A stretch of DNA of 64,000 nucleotides from Sulfitobacter faviae (GTDB lineage: Bacteria; Pseudomonadota; Alphaproteobacteria; Rhodobacterales; Rhodobacteraceae). Position 1 is the first letter of the stretch. Every line of letters starts with the position of its first letter. The notes below the pieces were generated by a model that was not told the DNA's origin, did no database searches, and saw only the letters and a program-made list of their open reading frames with translations. The DNA is taken from contig NZ_PGFQ01000001.1 of the NCBI RefSeq assembly GCF_029870955.1, positions 3,038,001 to 3,102,000 of the forward strand, read 5' to 3'. The translations under genes were made by a program, and so were the position numbers. Below, piece after piece: positions 9,280-20,501 of this stretch.

Positions 9280-10687
9280 TGCGTATTCCTTTCGATAACA
9301 GCTATGCCGCCCTGCCAGAGGGGTTCTTTACCCGGCTGGCTCCCACGCCTGTCAAAGCGCCCCAGCTTTTGGCATGGAACGCCGAATTGGCGGTGGAACT
9401 GGGTATCGAAGGGGCGGAGCCCGCGCAAATCACGCAGATCTTTGCCGGCAACGAAGTGCCTGCGGGGGCGATCCCCTGGCGCAGCTTTACGCCGGGCATC
9501 AGTTTGGCAACTTCAACCCGCAGCTTGGCGATGGCCGGGCGATTTTGTTGGGCGAAGTCGTCGATCAGAGCGGCCAGCGCCGCGACATCCAGTTGAAAGG
9601 CTCAGGCCCCACGCCCTATTCGCGGATGGGTGATGGCCGCGCATGGGTCGGGCCGGTGCTGCGCGAATATCTGGTGAGCGAGGCGATGCATGCGCTTGGC
9701 GTGCCCACCACCCGCGCCTTGGCTGCTGTGGCTACTGGTGAGCCGATCCTGCGCGAAAGCGGCCCCCTGCCCGGTGCCATCGTGACCCGCGTCGCCGCCA
9801 GCCACCTGCGCGTCGGCACCTTTCAGGTCTTCGCCCATCGCGGAGAGACTGGCGCGCTCAAAACCCTCACCGACTATGCCATCGCGCGCCATTACCCCGA
9901 GGCCGATGGCCCGCTTGGCCTTCTGCGCGCGGTCTGTGCTGCGCAGGCGGAATTGGTGGCGCAATGGATGGCCCTAGGCTTTATCCACGGCGTGATGAAC
10001 ACCGACAATTGCAGCATCTCGGGCGAGACGATCGACTATGGCCCCTGCGCCTTTATGGATGCCTTCCATCAGGGCCGGGTCTTTAGCTCCATCGACCGGC
10101 AGGGGCGCTATGCCTATGGGAACCAGCCGCAGATCGTGGTCTGGAACATGGCGCAGCTTGCCACCTCGCTCTTGCAGCAGATGGAGGACAAGGAGAGCGC
10201 CGTCGAAGAGGCCACCGAGATCGTCCACGACATGCCCGACTTGATCGAAGCCGCATGGCTGCGCCGTTTCGCGGCGAAGATCGGCATCTCGACACCGCGG
10301 GCCGAAGATGTCGACTTGATCAACGAATTGCTGGGGCTGATGCAAAAGGATGGTACGGACTTCACCAATGCCTTCCGCGCGCTTCCCACAGATCAAGCCC
10401 GCGATCAGTTCACCGACCGCGACGCTTTTGACACATGGGCCAAAGCCTGGCGCGCGCGGATTGAAGGCGAGCCCGATCCGCAAGCGGTGATGAATGCGGC
10501 GAACCCCGCCGTGATCCCGCGCAACCACCGGATAGAAGAGATGATCGAGGCCGCCGTCGCGGGCGACATGGCCCCTTTCGAGCGGTTGATGAAAGCCCTA
10601 GCCACCCCCTTTGACGAGACGGACCCCGAGCTTCAGCGCCCGCCGACCGAGGACGAGATCGTGCCCGCCACATTCTGCGGCACCTGA
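9279..10687 (+). CDS. selO: SelO family protein AMPylase (YdiU), reading frame broken once
   Basis: SelO is a pseudokinase-fold enzyme that transfers AMP from ATP to Ser, Thr or Tyr residues of proteins and is linked to redox stress. Visible motifs are [43 protein letters not shown] and the metal-binding [11 protein letters not shown] near C-terminal Cys (FCGT) occupies the place of selenocysteine in animal homologues. The frame breaks at a five-G run (9464-9468); one base restores [15 protein letters not shown] and 469 residues. The start ATG overlaps the GNAT stop (TGATG). Confidence 0.88.
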
Positions 10688-10689
10688 GC

Positions 10690-11577
10690 CTAGTGGCTGC
10701 GGGGTTTACGGTTAATCAGGTAAATCCCCGCCGCCACTAGCAGCAATGCGGCCCAGATACTCAGCCCTACCTCTTCCGAGAGGATCAGCCAGCCCAGAAG
10801 CACGGCAAAGACCGGCGACAGGAAGCTAAAGGAGGCGACGGAGGCTGCGGGATAGATCGTCAGCAGCCAGAACCACGCCAGAAAGCCAAAGCTCGCCACC
10901 GCGATGATCTGATAGGCAAGCCCCGCCAGATGCACCGGGGCCACTTCGCGCAGCAAGGGGCCGAAGAGCGGCGCAAGCAGCAGAAGGATCGGGGCGGAGA
11001 TCACCAGTTGCATCATCAGTTGCTGCGCGGGCGGCACCTTGGCCAGCGGCGTGACGCGAACGCAAAGCGCGATGCCTGCCCAGCAGAGGGCGGCGAAAAG
11101 CGCCAGAAGATCGCCCAGCCAATAGGCCCCTTCGGTTCCACCATCGCTTAGCGCCAGCACCACGCCGCCCATGGCCAGCCCCATGCCGATGAGCCGCGCC
11201 CCGCTCAGCCGCTCTCCCGGCAGCCACAGATGCGCGGCGATGCCAAGCCAGACCGGCATGGAATAAAGCAGGATCGACGCGCGGCTGACCGTGGTCAGAT
11301 CGAGCGCGAGGAACAGGCAGACAAACTCTAGCGTAAAGAAAAGCCCCGCCGCCACACCGCCCCATAGCGCAGCACGCGGGATCGACAGGCTGACGCCCCG
11401 CAGCCGCATCCAGATCAAAAGCAAAAACACCGCTCCGAGAGAGCGCAGCCCGGCCAGAAAGACCGGGTTGAAGCCGCCGGTGCTGACTTTGATGACGACT
11501 TGGTTAAAGCCGAGGTTCAGCGCGAAGAGCACCAGCGCCACGGCGCCGAATGTGTCGATATTTGATTTGCGTTCCAT
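10690..11577 (-). CDS. EamA/DMT family transporter
   Basis: The 295-residue protein has about ten hydrophobic segments arranged as two EamA repeats, the layout of drug/metabolite exporters. The last helix ends in INRKPRSH. The substrate is unknown. The gene converges on selO with only 2 bases between the stops, so no separate terminator fits there. Confidence 0.87.
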   Translation of the reverse strand: MERKSNIDTFGAVALVLFALNLGFNQVVIKVSTGGFNPVFLAGLRSLGAVFLLLIWMRLRGVSLSIPRAALWGGVAAGLFFTLEFVCLFLALDLTTVSRASILLYSMPVWLGIAAHLWLPGERLSGARLIGMGLAMGGVVLALSDGGTEGAYWLGDLLALFAALCWAGIALCVRVTPLAKVPPAQQLMMQLVISAPILLLLAPLFGPLLREVAPVHLAGLAYQIIAVASFGFLAWFWLLTIYPAASVASFSFLSPVFAVLLGWLILSEEVGLSIWAALLLVAAGIYLINRKPRSH

Positions 11578-11610
11578 CCCGACAGAAGCGCCGCCCGGAT
11601 CGGATAAGTC

Positions 11611-11643
11611 AATGGCGCGCCGTGGTTTTCCGGGCGCGCCATT
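11611..11643. repeat. Perfect 11-bp inverted repeat between helicase and EamA genes
   Basis: The arms at 11611-11621 and 11633-11643 pair fully across an 11-base loop. It lies just past the end of the DEAD-box helicase gene. It has no run of T bases on either strand, so it may slow transcription or protect RNA ends rather than act as a classic terminator. Confidence 0.55.
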
Positions 11644-11669
11644 TCGCTGTCACAGTGATGTGCCTTGGC

Positions 11670-12980
11670 TCAGGCCGCCTGCTGGCCACCCGACTTGCCG
11701 CCGCCGCCACGCCTGCGACGCCGCCCGCCGCTTGGCTTGCCCGCGCCTTCACCACCGCCGCCGCCGCCACCGGGACGACCGCCACCACCACCGGGGCGAC
11801 CACCGCGTCTGCGGCCCCGGCCCTTGGGTTTGGCAGGCTCATCGATCACTTCCCAAGGGCGGCCCGAGGCCACGGGAATCGAAATGCCCATGGTCTTTTG
11901 GATCGCCTTCAGTTCGCCCATCTCATCGGGGGCGCAGAAGGCTACGGCGGCCCCATCTTTGCCCGCCCGCGCGGTCCGGCCGATGCGGTGGACGTAGTTG
12001 TCGGGCACATTCGGCAGGTCGAAGTTATAGACGTGTTTCACATCCGGAATGTCCAAGCCCCGCGCCGCCACATCGGTGGCCACCAGCACGGTGATATCGC
12101 CATTCTTGAACCCCGCAATCGCGCGGTCCCGCTGACCTTGGCTTTTGTTGCCGTGGATCGAAGCGGCGTCAAACCCGGCCTTCACCAGCGTCTTCATCAG
12201 CTTTTCCGAGCCGTGTTTCGTGCGGCCAAAGACCAGTGCCCGTTCGCCCTTGTGTTTGGCGAGCAGCTCTTTCAGCAGTTCGGTCTTCTCGGCCTTGGCG
12301 ATGAAATGCACCTCTTGCGTGACCTTGTCTGCCGCCTTGCCCGGAGGCGAGACTTCGATGCGGATCGGGCTGTTGAGATAGCTGTTGGCGATCTCGTTCA
12401 TCAGCTTGGGCATGGTCGCCGAGAAGAGCATCGTCTGGCGCTCTTTCGGGATCATGTTCGAGATTTTGCGCAGATCATGGATGAACCCCATGTCGAGCAT
12501 CTGATCGGCCTCATCCAGCACGAGGAAGGTCGTCGTGTCGAGCTTGACCGCGCGGCGGTCGAGCAGGTCCAGCAGACGGCCCGGTGTGGCGATCAGCAGA
12601 TCGACACCGCGTTCCAGACGTTTGATCTGCGTGTTGATCGACTGGCCGCCAACCACCATCGCCACTTTGATCGGCGTGCCTTCGGCATAGCCGCGCAGGT
12701 TCACGGCGATCTGCTGCGCCAACTCGCGCGTAGGCGCAAGCACCAGCCCGCGCACGGAACGCGCTGCGGGGCGGCCCTCGATCTCCATCATCTGGGCCAG
12801 CAGCGGCACGCCAAAGGCCGCCGTCTTGCCGGTGCCGGTTTGGGCAAGGCCCATCACGTCGCGCCCGTTCAGCGCATGGGGGATCGCCTGTTTCTGGATC
12901 GGGGTCGGCTCGTTCAGCCCCATCTCTTTCAATCGGGCCACCAGTTTGGCAGGCAGGCCCATCATGTCAAAATCGCTCAT
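11670..12980 (-). CDS. DEAD-box RNA helicase, RhlE-like
   Basis: This ATP-dependent RNA helicase probably acts in ribosome assembly or mRNA turnover. The start MSDFDMMGLP at 12980 fits the family, although the frame stays open upstream to 13172. Motifs in order: Q-motif TPIQKQA, Walker A AQTGTGKT (46-53), PTREL, DEAD (156-159), SAT (187-189) and HRIGRTAR (331-338). The C-terminus from about residue 385 is a basic Gly/Arg-rich tail with poly-Gly runs typical of RNA-binding extensions. It is about 436 residues long. Assignment to RhlE rather than another DEAD subgroup is from general similarity. Confidence 0.92.
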   Translation of the reverse strand: MSDFDMMGLPAKLVARLKEMGLNEPTPIQKQAIPHALNGRDVMGLAQTGTGKTAAFGVPLLAQMMEIEGRPAARSVRGLVLAPTRELAQQIAVNLRGYAEGTPIKVAMVVGGQSINTQIKRLERGVDLLIATPGRLLDLLDRRAVKLDTTTFLVLDEADQMLDMGFIHDLRKISNMIPKERQTMLFSATMPKLMNEIANSYLNSPIRIEVSPPGKAADKVTQEVHFIAKAEKTELLKELLAKHKGERALVFGRTKHGSEKLMKTLVKAGFDAASIHGNKSQGQRDRAIAGFKNGDITVLVATDVAARGLDIPDVKHVYNFDLPNVPDNYVHRIGRTARAGKDGAAVAFCAPDEMGELKAIQKTMGISIPVASGRPWEVIDEPAKPKGRGRRRGGRPGGGGGRPGGGGGGGEGAGKPSGGRRRRRGGGGKSGGQQAA

Positions 12981-13328
12981 TCGTTCACTTTCCGGCCCGC
13001 GAAAACGCGCGCCATGTTCTTTCGCCGCGCCACTCAACAGGCGCCACGGGGTCGCGCAAGCCAGATCGCGGGCGCAGGCCACATGCCTCACACCCGTCTG
13101 TCGCGCTTGGCCCCACGCGTGATTTTGGGAACATCGGCGGGCCTTGTCGTCAGCGTCCCAGAGGCCCCTCATGGGGCTTGGCGCTGATACTGCTCACGCG
13201 GCAGAAGGCTTCGCTTGGACCCCACATGGGCGGTGCGGGTGCAAAAGTCAACCGGCGCGGTCAATTCCGGTGGCGTCCGGCGGTGCTAAAATGCTAGGAC
13301 CGTAGTCCGACGGACGAAGGGCGAGACG

Positions 13329-13748
13329 ATGCGCAACCCGATCATCAAACGCTGCGAGGCGATGGGCCTGCGCATGACAGGGCAACGCCGGGTCATCGCA
13401 CAGGTGATTCACGACAGCGAAGACCACCCCGATGCCGAAGAGATCCTGACCCGCGCCAGCGTGATCGACAGCGGCATCTCCATCGCCACGGTCTACCGCA
13501 CTGTGAAGCTGTTTGAAGAAGCGGGCATCCTCGACAAGCTGGAATTCGGCGATGGCCGGGCGCGCTATGAAGACGCGCAGCGGGCGCATCACGACCACCT
13601 CATCGATGTGAACTCGGGCGAGGTTATCGAATTCGTCGACGCGGAAATCGAAGAGCTTCAGGAACGCATCGCGCGCAAGCTGGGTTACAAATTACAAGGC
13701 CACCGGATGGAACTCTACGGTGTGCCGATCAAGAAGGATGACCCATGA
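13329..13748 (+). CDS. Fur family metalloregulator, probably Mur-type
   Basis: The 139-residue protein has the Fur winged helix (GQRRVIAQVI, IATVYRTVKLFEEAG) and the regulatory histidine stretch AHHDHLIDVNSGEVIEF. The two CxxC motifs that bind structural zinc in E. coli Fur are absent; the only Cys is Cys9. In many alphaproteobacteria the Fur homologue of this form is Mur, which senses manganese rather than iron, so a Mur role is likely here. It overlaps the NYN-domain gene by 4 bases (ATGA). Confidence 0.9.
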   Translation: MRNPIIKRCEAMGLRMTGQRRVIAQVIHDSEDHPDAEEILTRASVIDSGISIATVYRTVKLFEEAGILDKLEFGDGRARYEDAQRAHHDHLIDVNSGEVIEFVDAEIEELQERIARKLGYKLQGHRMELYGVPIKKDDP

Positions 13749-14443
13749 CAGAACGTGACCGCCCTTTGCTGGCCGTGTTGATCGACGCCGACAATGTGCC
13801 CGCAAAACATGCCGCAGCCATCATGCGGGAGGTCACGACGATTGGAGAGCCCGCCCTGCGCCGGGTCTATGGCGATTGGTCGAACGACCACCTTAAGGGC
13901 TGGAAAGCGCCCATCCGCGAGTTGGGTTTGGTGGCGCATCAGGAAACCGCGAACACCAAGGGCAAGAACGCCAGCGACATCGGGCTGGTCATTCAGGCGA
14001 TGGACATTCTGCACAGCCGCCGCTTCGACATCATCGTGATCGTTTCCTCCGACAGTGACTTCACAGCGCTGGTGAATCGCCTGCGCGAAGACGGGGTGAC
14101 CGTTATCGGCATCGGCGAGAAGAAGACCCACGATTCGCTGCGCAACGTCTACAACCGCTTCATCCTGATCGAAAACCTTGATGAGGTAGAGCCGGACACC
14201 CCCTCACGGGCCAAGGCCAAGGTGGGCGATGCCCTGCCCCTGTTCAAAGCAGCGATGGACAAGATCGACACCGAAGACGATTGGTACAACCTCGGCCAGA
14301 TCGGCCAGACCATTCAGGCAGCGCATCCCGATTTCGACAGCCGCACCTATGGTCATGGCAAGCTGAGCGCCTTGGCCGCCGACCTTAAAGCCTTGGAAAC
14401 GCGCAAAGACGGCAACCGCTTGATGATCCGCCTAAACAGCTAA
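13745..14443 (+). CDS. NYN domain protein with C-terminal OST-HTH/LOTUS-like domain
   Basis: The 232-residue protein has an N-terminal NYN (PIN-like) nuclease fold with acidic residues in LIDADN (14-17), ASDIG (Asp78) and SSDSDF (101-106), the usual metal-binding cluster of this RNase family. The C-terminal part (about 155-232) resembles an OST-HTH/LOTUS winged helix (WYNLGQIGQTIQ, YGHGKLSALAADL), which binds RNA in other systems. The target RNA is unknown. It is translationally coupled to the Fur/Mur regulator upstream. Confidence 0.88.
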   Translation: MTERDRPLLAVLIDADNVPAKHAAAIMREVTTIGEPALRRVYGDWSNDHLKGWKAPIRELGLVAHQETANTKGKNASDIGLVIQAMDILHSRRFDIIVIVSSDSDFTALVNRLREDGVTVIGIGEKKTHDSLRNVYNRFILIENLDEVEPDTPSRAKAKVGDALPLFKAAMDKIDTEDDWYNLGQIGQTIQAAHPDFDSRTYGHGKLSALAADLKALETRKDGNRLMIRLNS

Positions 14444-14450
14444 CGCCGGA

Positions 14451-15512
14451 TCACTCGGCGGCGCGCTGCTCTTGCCGCGCCACGCGGGCGAGCATGGCGG
14501 GCAACAGCAGGCTCAGCACCACCAGACGCATGATGTGGCAGGCGGCCACGAAGCCCGGCACCACTGCCAGCACGGCGCCGAGGGCGATCATCGTCTCCAG
14601 CCCGCCGGGTGCGAAAGCCACCAGCACATGCCCCAGCGGCATGCCGAGCGCCCAGGCCACCGGCACCGCGCCAAGGCCCGCGAGCCCCACCGCCACGCCG
14701 GTAATCGCCAGCCCCGCGCCAAGCCCGCTTGCCAGACGCGCAGGCGTGATGCCGGAAAACCGCGTACCGATGAGGCTGCCGAGCACGAGATAGGCGACAA
14801 GGGTCAGCCAGCCCGGCAGAACGCCAGTCTCTAGCCCCGTCAGATGCGCGATGGCCGAGACCACCATCGCCCCCATCAAAAGCGGCGCGGGCACGGAAAG
14901 CCAGGCAAAGATCATCCCCACGACGACGGAGACGCCGATCATCACGAGGATCGACAGTAGGCTCATCCCCGCGCCCGCGGGGGCGATATTGCCGGTCATA
15001 TCGACGCCCATCAGCAAAGCGGCGAAAGGCACGACGATGGTCAGCGCCAAAAGCCGGACCGACTGCGTGATCGAGATGCGCGGCACGTCCGACCCGCTGT
15101 CGCTGGCAATCGCCATGACGAAACTCAGATGTCCGGGGGCCGAGGCCAGAAGCGCGGAACGTGGATCAAAGCAAAAATACCGCGCCAGCATCCAACGGCA
15201 AAGCGCCATGATCCCCCAAATCACCCCGGTCATAAAGACAAAGGCCAGTGGCCAGCGCAGCATGGCGTTCACCGCATCTTGGTTGAACCCTGCCCCCACG
15301 GCGATGCCCAGCACGACGAAACAGGCATCCCGCAGCCGCGGATCGACCGCCGTGCGCACCCCCATCAGGCCCAAGAGGCTCACCGCGATCACCGGGCCAA
15401 GCAGCATATAGACCGGCGCATTCAGCCACCAGAACAGCAGCGCACCAAAGGCCCCGGCCGCAAGGGTCAGCACTGTGTCGCGCGGGGCGAGCGAGGGGAT
15501 CGGCCATCTCAT
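14451..15512 (-). CDS. AbrB family membrane protein
   Basis: The 353-residue protein is very hydrophobic, with about ten membrane segments in two similar halves. The motifs APGHLSFVMAIA and APGGLETMIALGAV correspond to each other in the two halves. These match the AbrB membrane-protein family, named after an ammonia monooxygenase regulator annotation and unrelated to the Bacillus AbrB repressor. A transport role is likely but the substrate is unknown. The gene converges on the NYN gene with 7 bases between the stops. Confidence 0.82.
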   Translation of the reverse strand: MRWPIPSLAPRDTVLTLAAGAFGALLFWWLNAPVYMLLGPVIAVSLLGLMGVRTAVDPRLRDACFVVLGIAVGAGFNQDAVNAMLRWPLAFVFMTGVIWGIMALCRWMLARYFCFDPRSALLASAPGHLSFVMAIASDSGSDVPRISITQSVRLLALTIVVPFAALLMGVDMTGNIAPAGAGMSLLSILVMIGVSVVVGMIFAWLSVPAPLLMGAMVVSAIAHLTGLETGVLPGWLTLVAYLVLGSLIGTRFSGITPARLASGLGAGLAITGVAVGLAGLGAVPVAWALGMPLGHVLVAFAPGGLETMIALGAVLAVVPGFVAACHIMRLVVLSLLLPAMLARVARQEQRAAE

Positions 15513-15642
15513 GCGATAGGGCTAGCACTCCGGTAGAGCCTGCGCCAGTGCCACACGCATGACGCGCATCGCGCGCCCTTGCCCTTTCGTCGCAAAAGGT
15601 TCATGGGCGACTGGCAATACCACGGGATGAAAGGGCGTGATC

Positions 15643-17854
<2,212 letters not shown>

Positions 17855-17855
<1 letters not shown>

Positions 17856-18391
17856 TGTCGGCCCTCACCATCCGCCCTGTCACCACCGCTGCGGACCTCG
17901 CGGCGGTGGTCGACCTCTGCTGGGCCTATCGCGACTTTCTCTACCACTTCGGCCCGACCGAACAGCGGATCGTTGAGACCTTCTACCCCCAAGACAAATA
18001 TAGCGCCCTGATGGCGCGCCTGCCCGAGGAACACGCCCGCCCGCGCGGCATCATCCTCTTGGCCGAGCGGGATGGCATCCCCCTGGGCTGCGGCATGTCC
18101 CATGCGCTGACCGAGACGGAGAGCGAGATCAAACGCGTCTTCGTCACCAATGCAGCCCGTGGCACGGGGGCGGGCCGGGCGATCTGTCAGCGCCTTGTCG
18201 ATCAAGCGCGGGAGGACGGGTTCGAGAAGGTCTATCTCGACACTTCCGTGGGCTTCGCCCCTGCCCGCGCGCTCTATCGCTCGCTTGGGTTTGTTGAACG
18301 CGGCCCCTATCAACCGATGCCGGATTTCACGCGGGATGCGATCTGTTTCTTTGAGATGCCGCTGAGGGATGTGGCCGCGCCAGCCGAATAA
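17855..18391 (+). CDS. GNAT family N-acetyltransferase
   Basis: The 178-residue protein has the acetyl-CoA loop region ARGTGAGRAICQRLVDQAR and the late segment APARALYRSLGFVERGPY, both typical of GNAT enzymes. The substrate is unknown. Translation is coupled to enolase by a TGATG overlap, and a strong terminator follows. Confidence 0.87.
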
Positions 18392-18394
18392 CGC

Positions 18395-18426
18395 AAACGG
18401 GGCGGCCAGATTACCGCCCCGTTTTT
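18395..18426. terminator. Rho-independent terminator after eno-GNAT
   Basis: A perfect 11-bp stem (18395-18405 with 18414-18424) with an 8-base loop ends in a run of T on the plus strand and also has three A bases on the left. It can end the eno operon and possibly also the convergent Gly-rich gene. Confidence 0.88.
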
Positions 18427-18440
18427 CATTGCCGCACGGT

Positions 18441-19076
18441 TTACCCGGCGAAAAGCTGTAGGAACTTCTGCTTCGAATACCCCAGCTTCAGCGCCCCACG
18501 GTCCGACAGGCGCGGCGCGATGCGCATGCGGATGATGTCCCGGTCGGTATCAAGGGCTGCGTTGAGGCGCAGCACCGCGTCCACCTTGCCGTTTGGCCCC
18601 GGGGCGACCTCTTCGATCATACCTACCAAGACACTGTCTTTGCTCCAGACCGGCGCGCCGATGAGGGTCGCGATGTTGATCGGCCTTGGGGTGGTGGCAC
18701 TGTTGTCGCCGCCGGTGGTCGCCCGGCCTGCGGTCGCCGTGGGGTGCTATCGGGGTCATCCGTCCCGCTGCGGCCGCTGCCCCCGCCGACCGAGACGCCA
18801 GCCCCGGCCCCAGACCGTCACTGCCGCCCACCGAAGCGCCAACGCCTGCGTTCACACCGTCACCGCCGCCGACCGAAGCACCCACCCCGGCCCCGATGCC
18901 GTCACTGCCGCCAACCGAAGCACCGACACCGACATCCGCGCCGCCATGGTCGCCATGCCCCCGACGCTGACCCCAACACCGAGCCCGATTTCGGCCTGCG
19001 CCGCGGGCGCCAGCATGAGCGCCACTGCCGTAACAGCGATGCTGTTCTTGAAAGCACCTGTGTGAAAGATAGTCAT
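18441..19076 (-). CDS. Exported Gly-rich tandem-repeat protein with PRC-barrel-like C-terminus, frame broken three times
   Basis: The start (MTIFHTGAFKNSIAVTAVAL) has a strong AAGGAG ribosome-binding site and encodes a signal peptide ending near AQA-E. The mature N-terminal half is Gly-rich with a 14-residue unit of the form GASVGGSDGxGAGV. The C-terminal half (INIATLIGAPVWSKDSVLVG onward) resembles a PRC-barrel-like domain ending KQKFLQLFAG. The ends lie in the same frame, but three single-base losses separate them: one at the five-C run 18958-18962, one near 18799-18815 and one near 18738-18745. Restoring all three gives about 212 residues. The exact sites of the last two are inferred. Function is unknown; cell-surface or periplasmic location is likely. 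Confidence 0.62.
18799..18924 (-). repeat. Three tandem copies of a 42-bp coding repeat
   Basis: Copies run 18924-18883, 18882-18841 and 18840-18799 on the minus strand, each beginning GGNGCTTCGGT. They encode a Gly-rich 14-residue unit and differ at several third-codon positions. This suggests an older duplication kept under protein-level selection. Confidence 0.75.
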
Positions 19077-19308
19077 AGCGAATCTCCTTCTCTAAGCCTG
19101 TCGAATGCCTTCGACCCTTGGCCCCCACAGGGAACCTACGCGGGAAGTCGCGACGACGTTTCAAGAAAATTGCGTAGCAGGGGAATTTTCGCAACTTTGT
19201 TAACCGGTGGGCGTGCCAGCCGATATGGCGGCATAGCGGCTGCACGCTGGGGCCTTAAAATCCTTTTCCGGCACCTTTCCGTCAAAGTTAGGCAACGCCC
19301 TGCTCACC

Positions 19309-20435
19309 TCACTCCCGGCTGACGGTGCCCCCGCCAACGGCGGCGCGGACGCCTGTCGTGCCGGGGCACGAGGTGGGCAGCCCGCGCGCCACGCGTACTG
19401 CCAGATAGGCAAAGGCCTGCGCCTCCAGCATGTCGCCATCGAGGCCGATCTCCTCCACCGCGGCGACGGGGCAATCGAGGCTGACATCCAACATCCGCAT
19501 TAGCACCGGATTATGCCGCCCGCCGCCCGTCACATAGACGCGTTCGGGCGGGGCTGGGCAATGCTGCATCGCCTCGGCCACGCCAGCCGCGCACATGGCG
19601 GTAAGGGTGGCGCAGGCATCGGCATCGGAGAGCTCACCCACAAGGGCCACCATCTCGGCAAAATCATTCCGGTCGAGGGATTTGGGCGGCATGCGTGCGA
19701 AATAAGGCTCGGCTAGAAACAGCTCCAAGGCTCCCTGCTCCACCCTGCCCGCGCGGCGAGCTTGCCGCCTTCGTCATAGTCTTGGCCAAGGCGGGTCTGC
19801 ATCAAATCATTGATCGGCGCATTGGCGGGGCCGGTGTCAAAGGCCAGCAGCGCGCCGTCCTTCTCCGGGCGGGCCACGCGCGGGTCGACCCATGTGAGGT
19901 TGCCCACGCCGCCGAGGTTCAGAAAGGCCACCGGCCCCTTTTGCCCGGCGTAGCGCGCGCAGGCGTGGTGAAAGAAGGGGGCGAGCGGTGCGCCCTCGCC
20001 GCCCAATTCAACATCGGCGCTGCGGAAATCCCAGACCACGGGCAGGCCAATCTCTCGCGCCAGCAGCGCGCCGTCTCCGACTTGCAGGGTGCCCTGCATG
20101 CGTGGGGCATGGGCGAGGGTTTGGCCGTGAAAACCGATGAGGTCGACCTCGGGCGCATCTTTCAGCAGATCGGCCAAGAGCGCCAGATGCGCGGCCTCCA
20201 CCGCCTTGGCGGCTTCCTCGACCTCGGCCCCATGCCACTTGCCGAAGCCCGCGGCGATCACGCGGCGCTCTTCGGCGGCATAGCTGCGGTAGGCGCTGCG
20301 GCCAAAGCCTGTAATATCCTGCCCGTCAGTGCGCAAAATAGCGGCGTCCACCCCATCCAAAGAGGTGCCCGACATCATTCCCAAAGCCGTCACCACTTCG
20401 GTTCCGGCATCTTGCCTGTGCTTGGCCCTATTCAT
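19309..20435 (-). CDS. anmK: Anhydro-N-acetylmuramic acid kinase, reading frame broken once
   Basis: AnmK phosphorylates 1,6-anhydro-MurNAc and returns recycled peptidoglycan sugar to metabolism. The N-terminal motif [35 protein letters not shown] and [12 protein letters not shown] are all present, as are [10 protein letters not shown] and [15 protein letters not shown] after the break. The frame is lost within 19743-19750. One added G restores [15 protein letters not shown] and a 375-residue enzyme. The start at 20435 faces away from tyrS across 66 bases. It complements nagZ at 34 kb in the same recycling route. Confidence 0.87.
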
Positions 20436-20501
20436 GGCCTTTTCCTTTGCCGCTCGTGCGCATATAGATTGCCCCGCAATACAGTTTTGAGGCAAGTCAC
20501 C

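Noticed and set aside
11550..13187. A 545-codon plus-strand ORF opposite the DEAD-box gene
   Set aside because: The minus-strand frame has all helicase motifs; the plus-strand translation has none.
18799..18924. CRISPR-like array in the 42-bp repeats
   Set aside because: The repeats are directly adjacent with no unique spacers and encode part of a protein.
19695..20501. An 800-base upstream extension of tyrS
   Set aside because: It runs antisense through anmK and has no TyrRS similarity. The ATG at 20502 gives the standard start and length.
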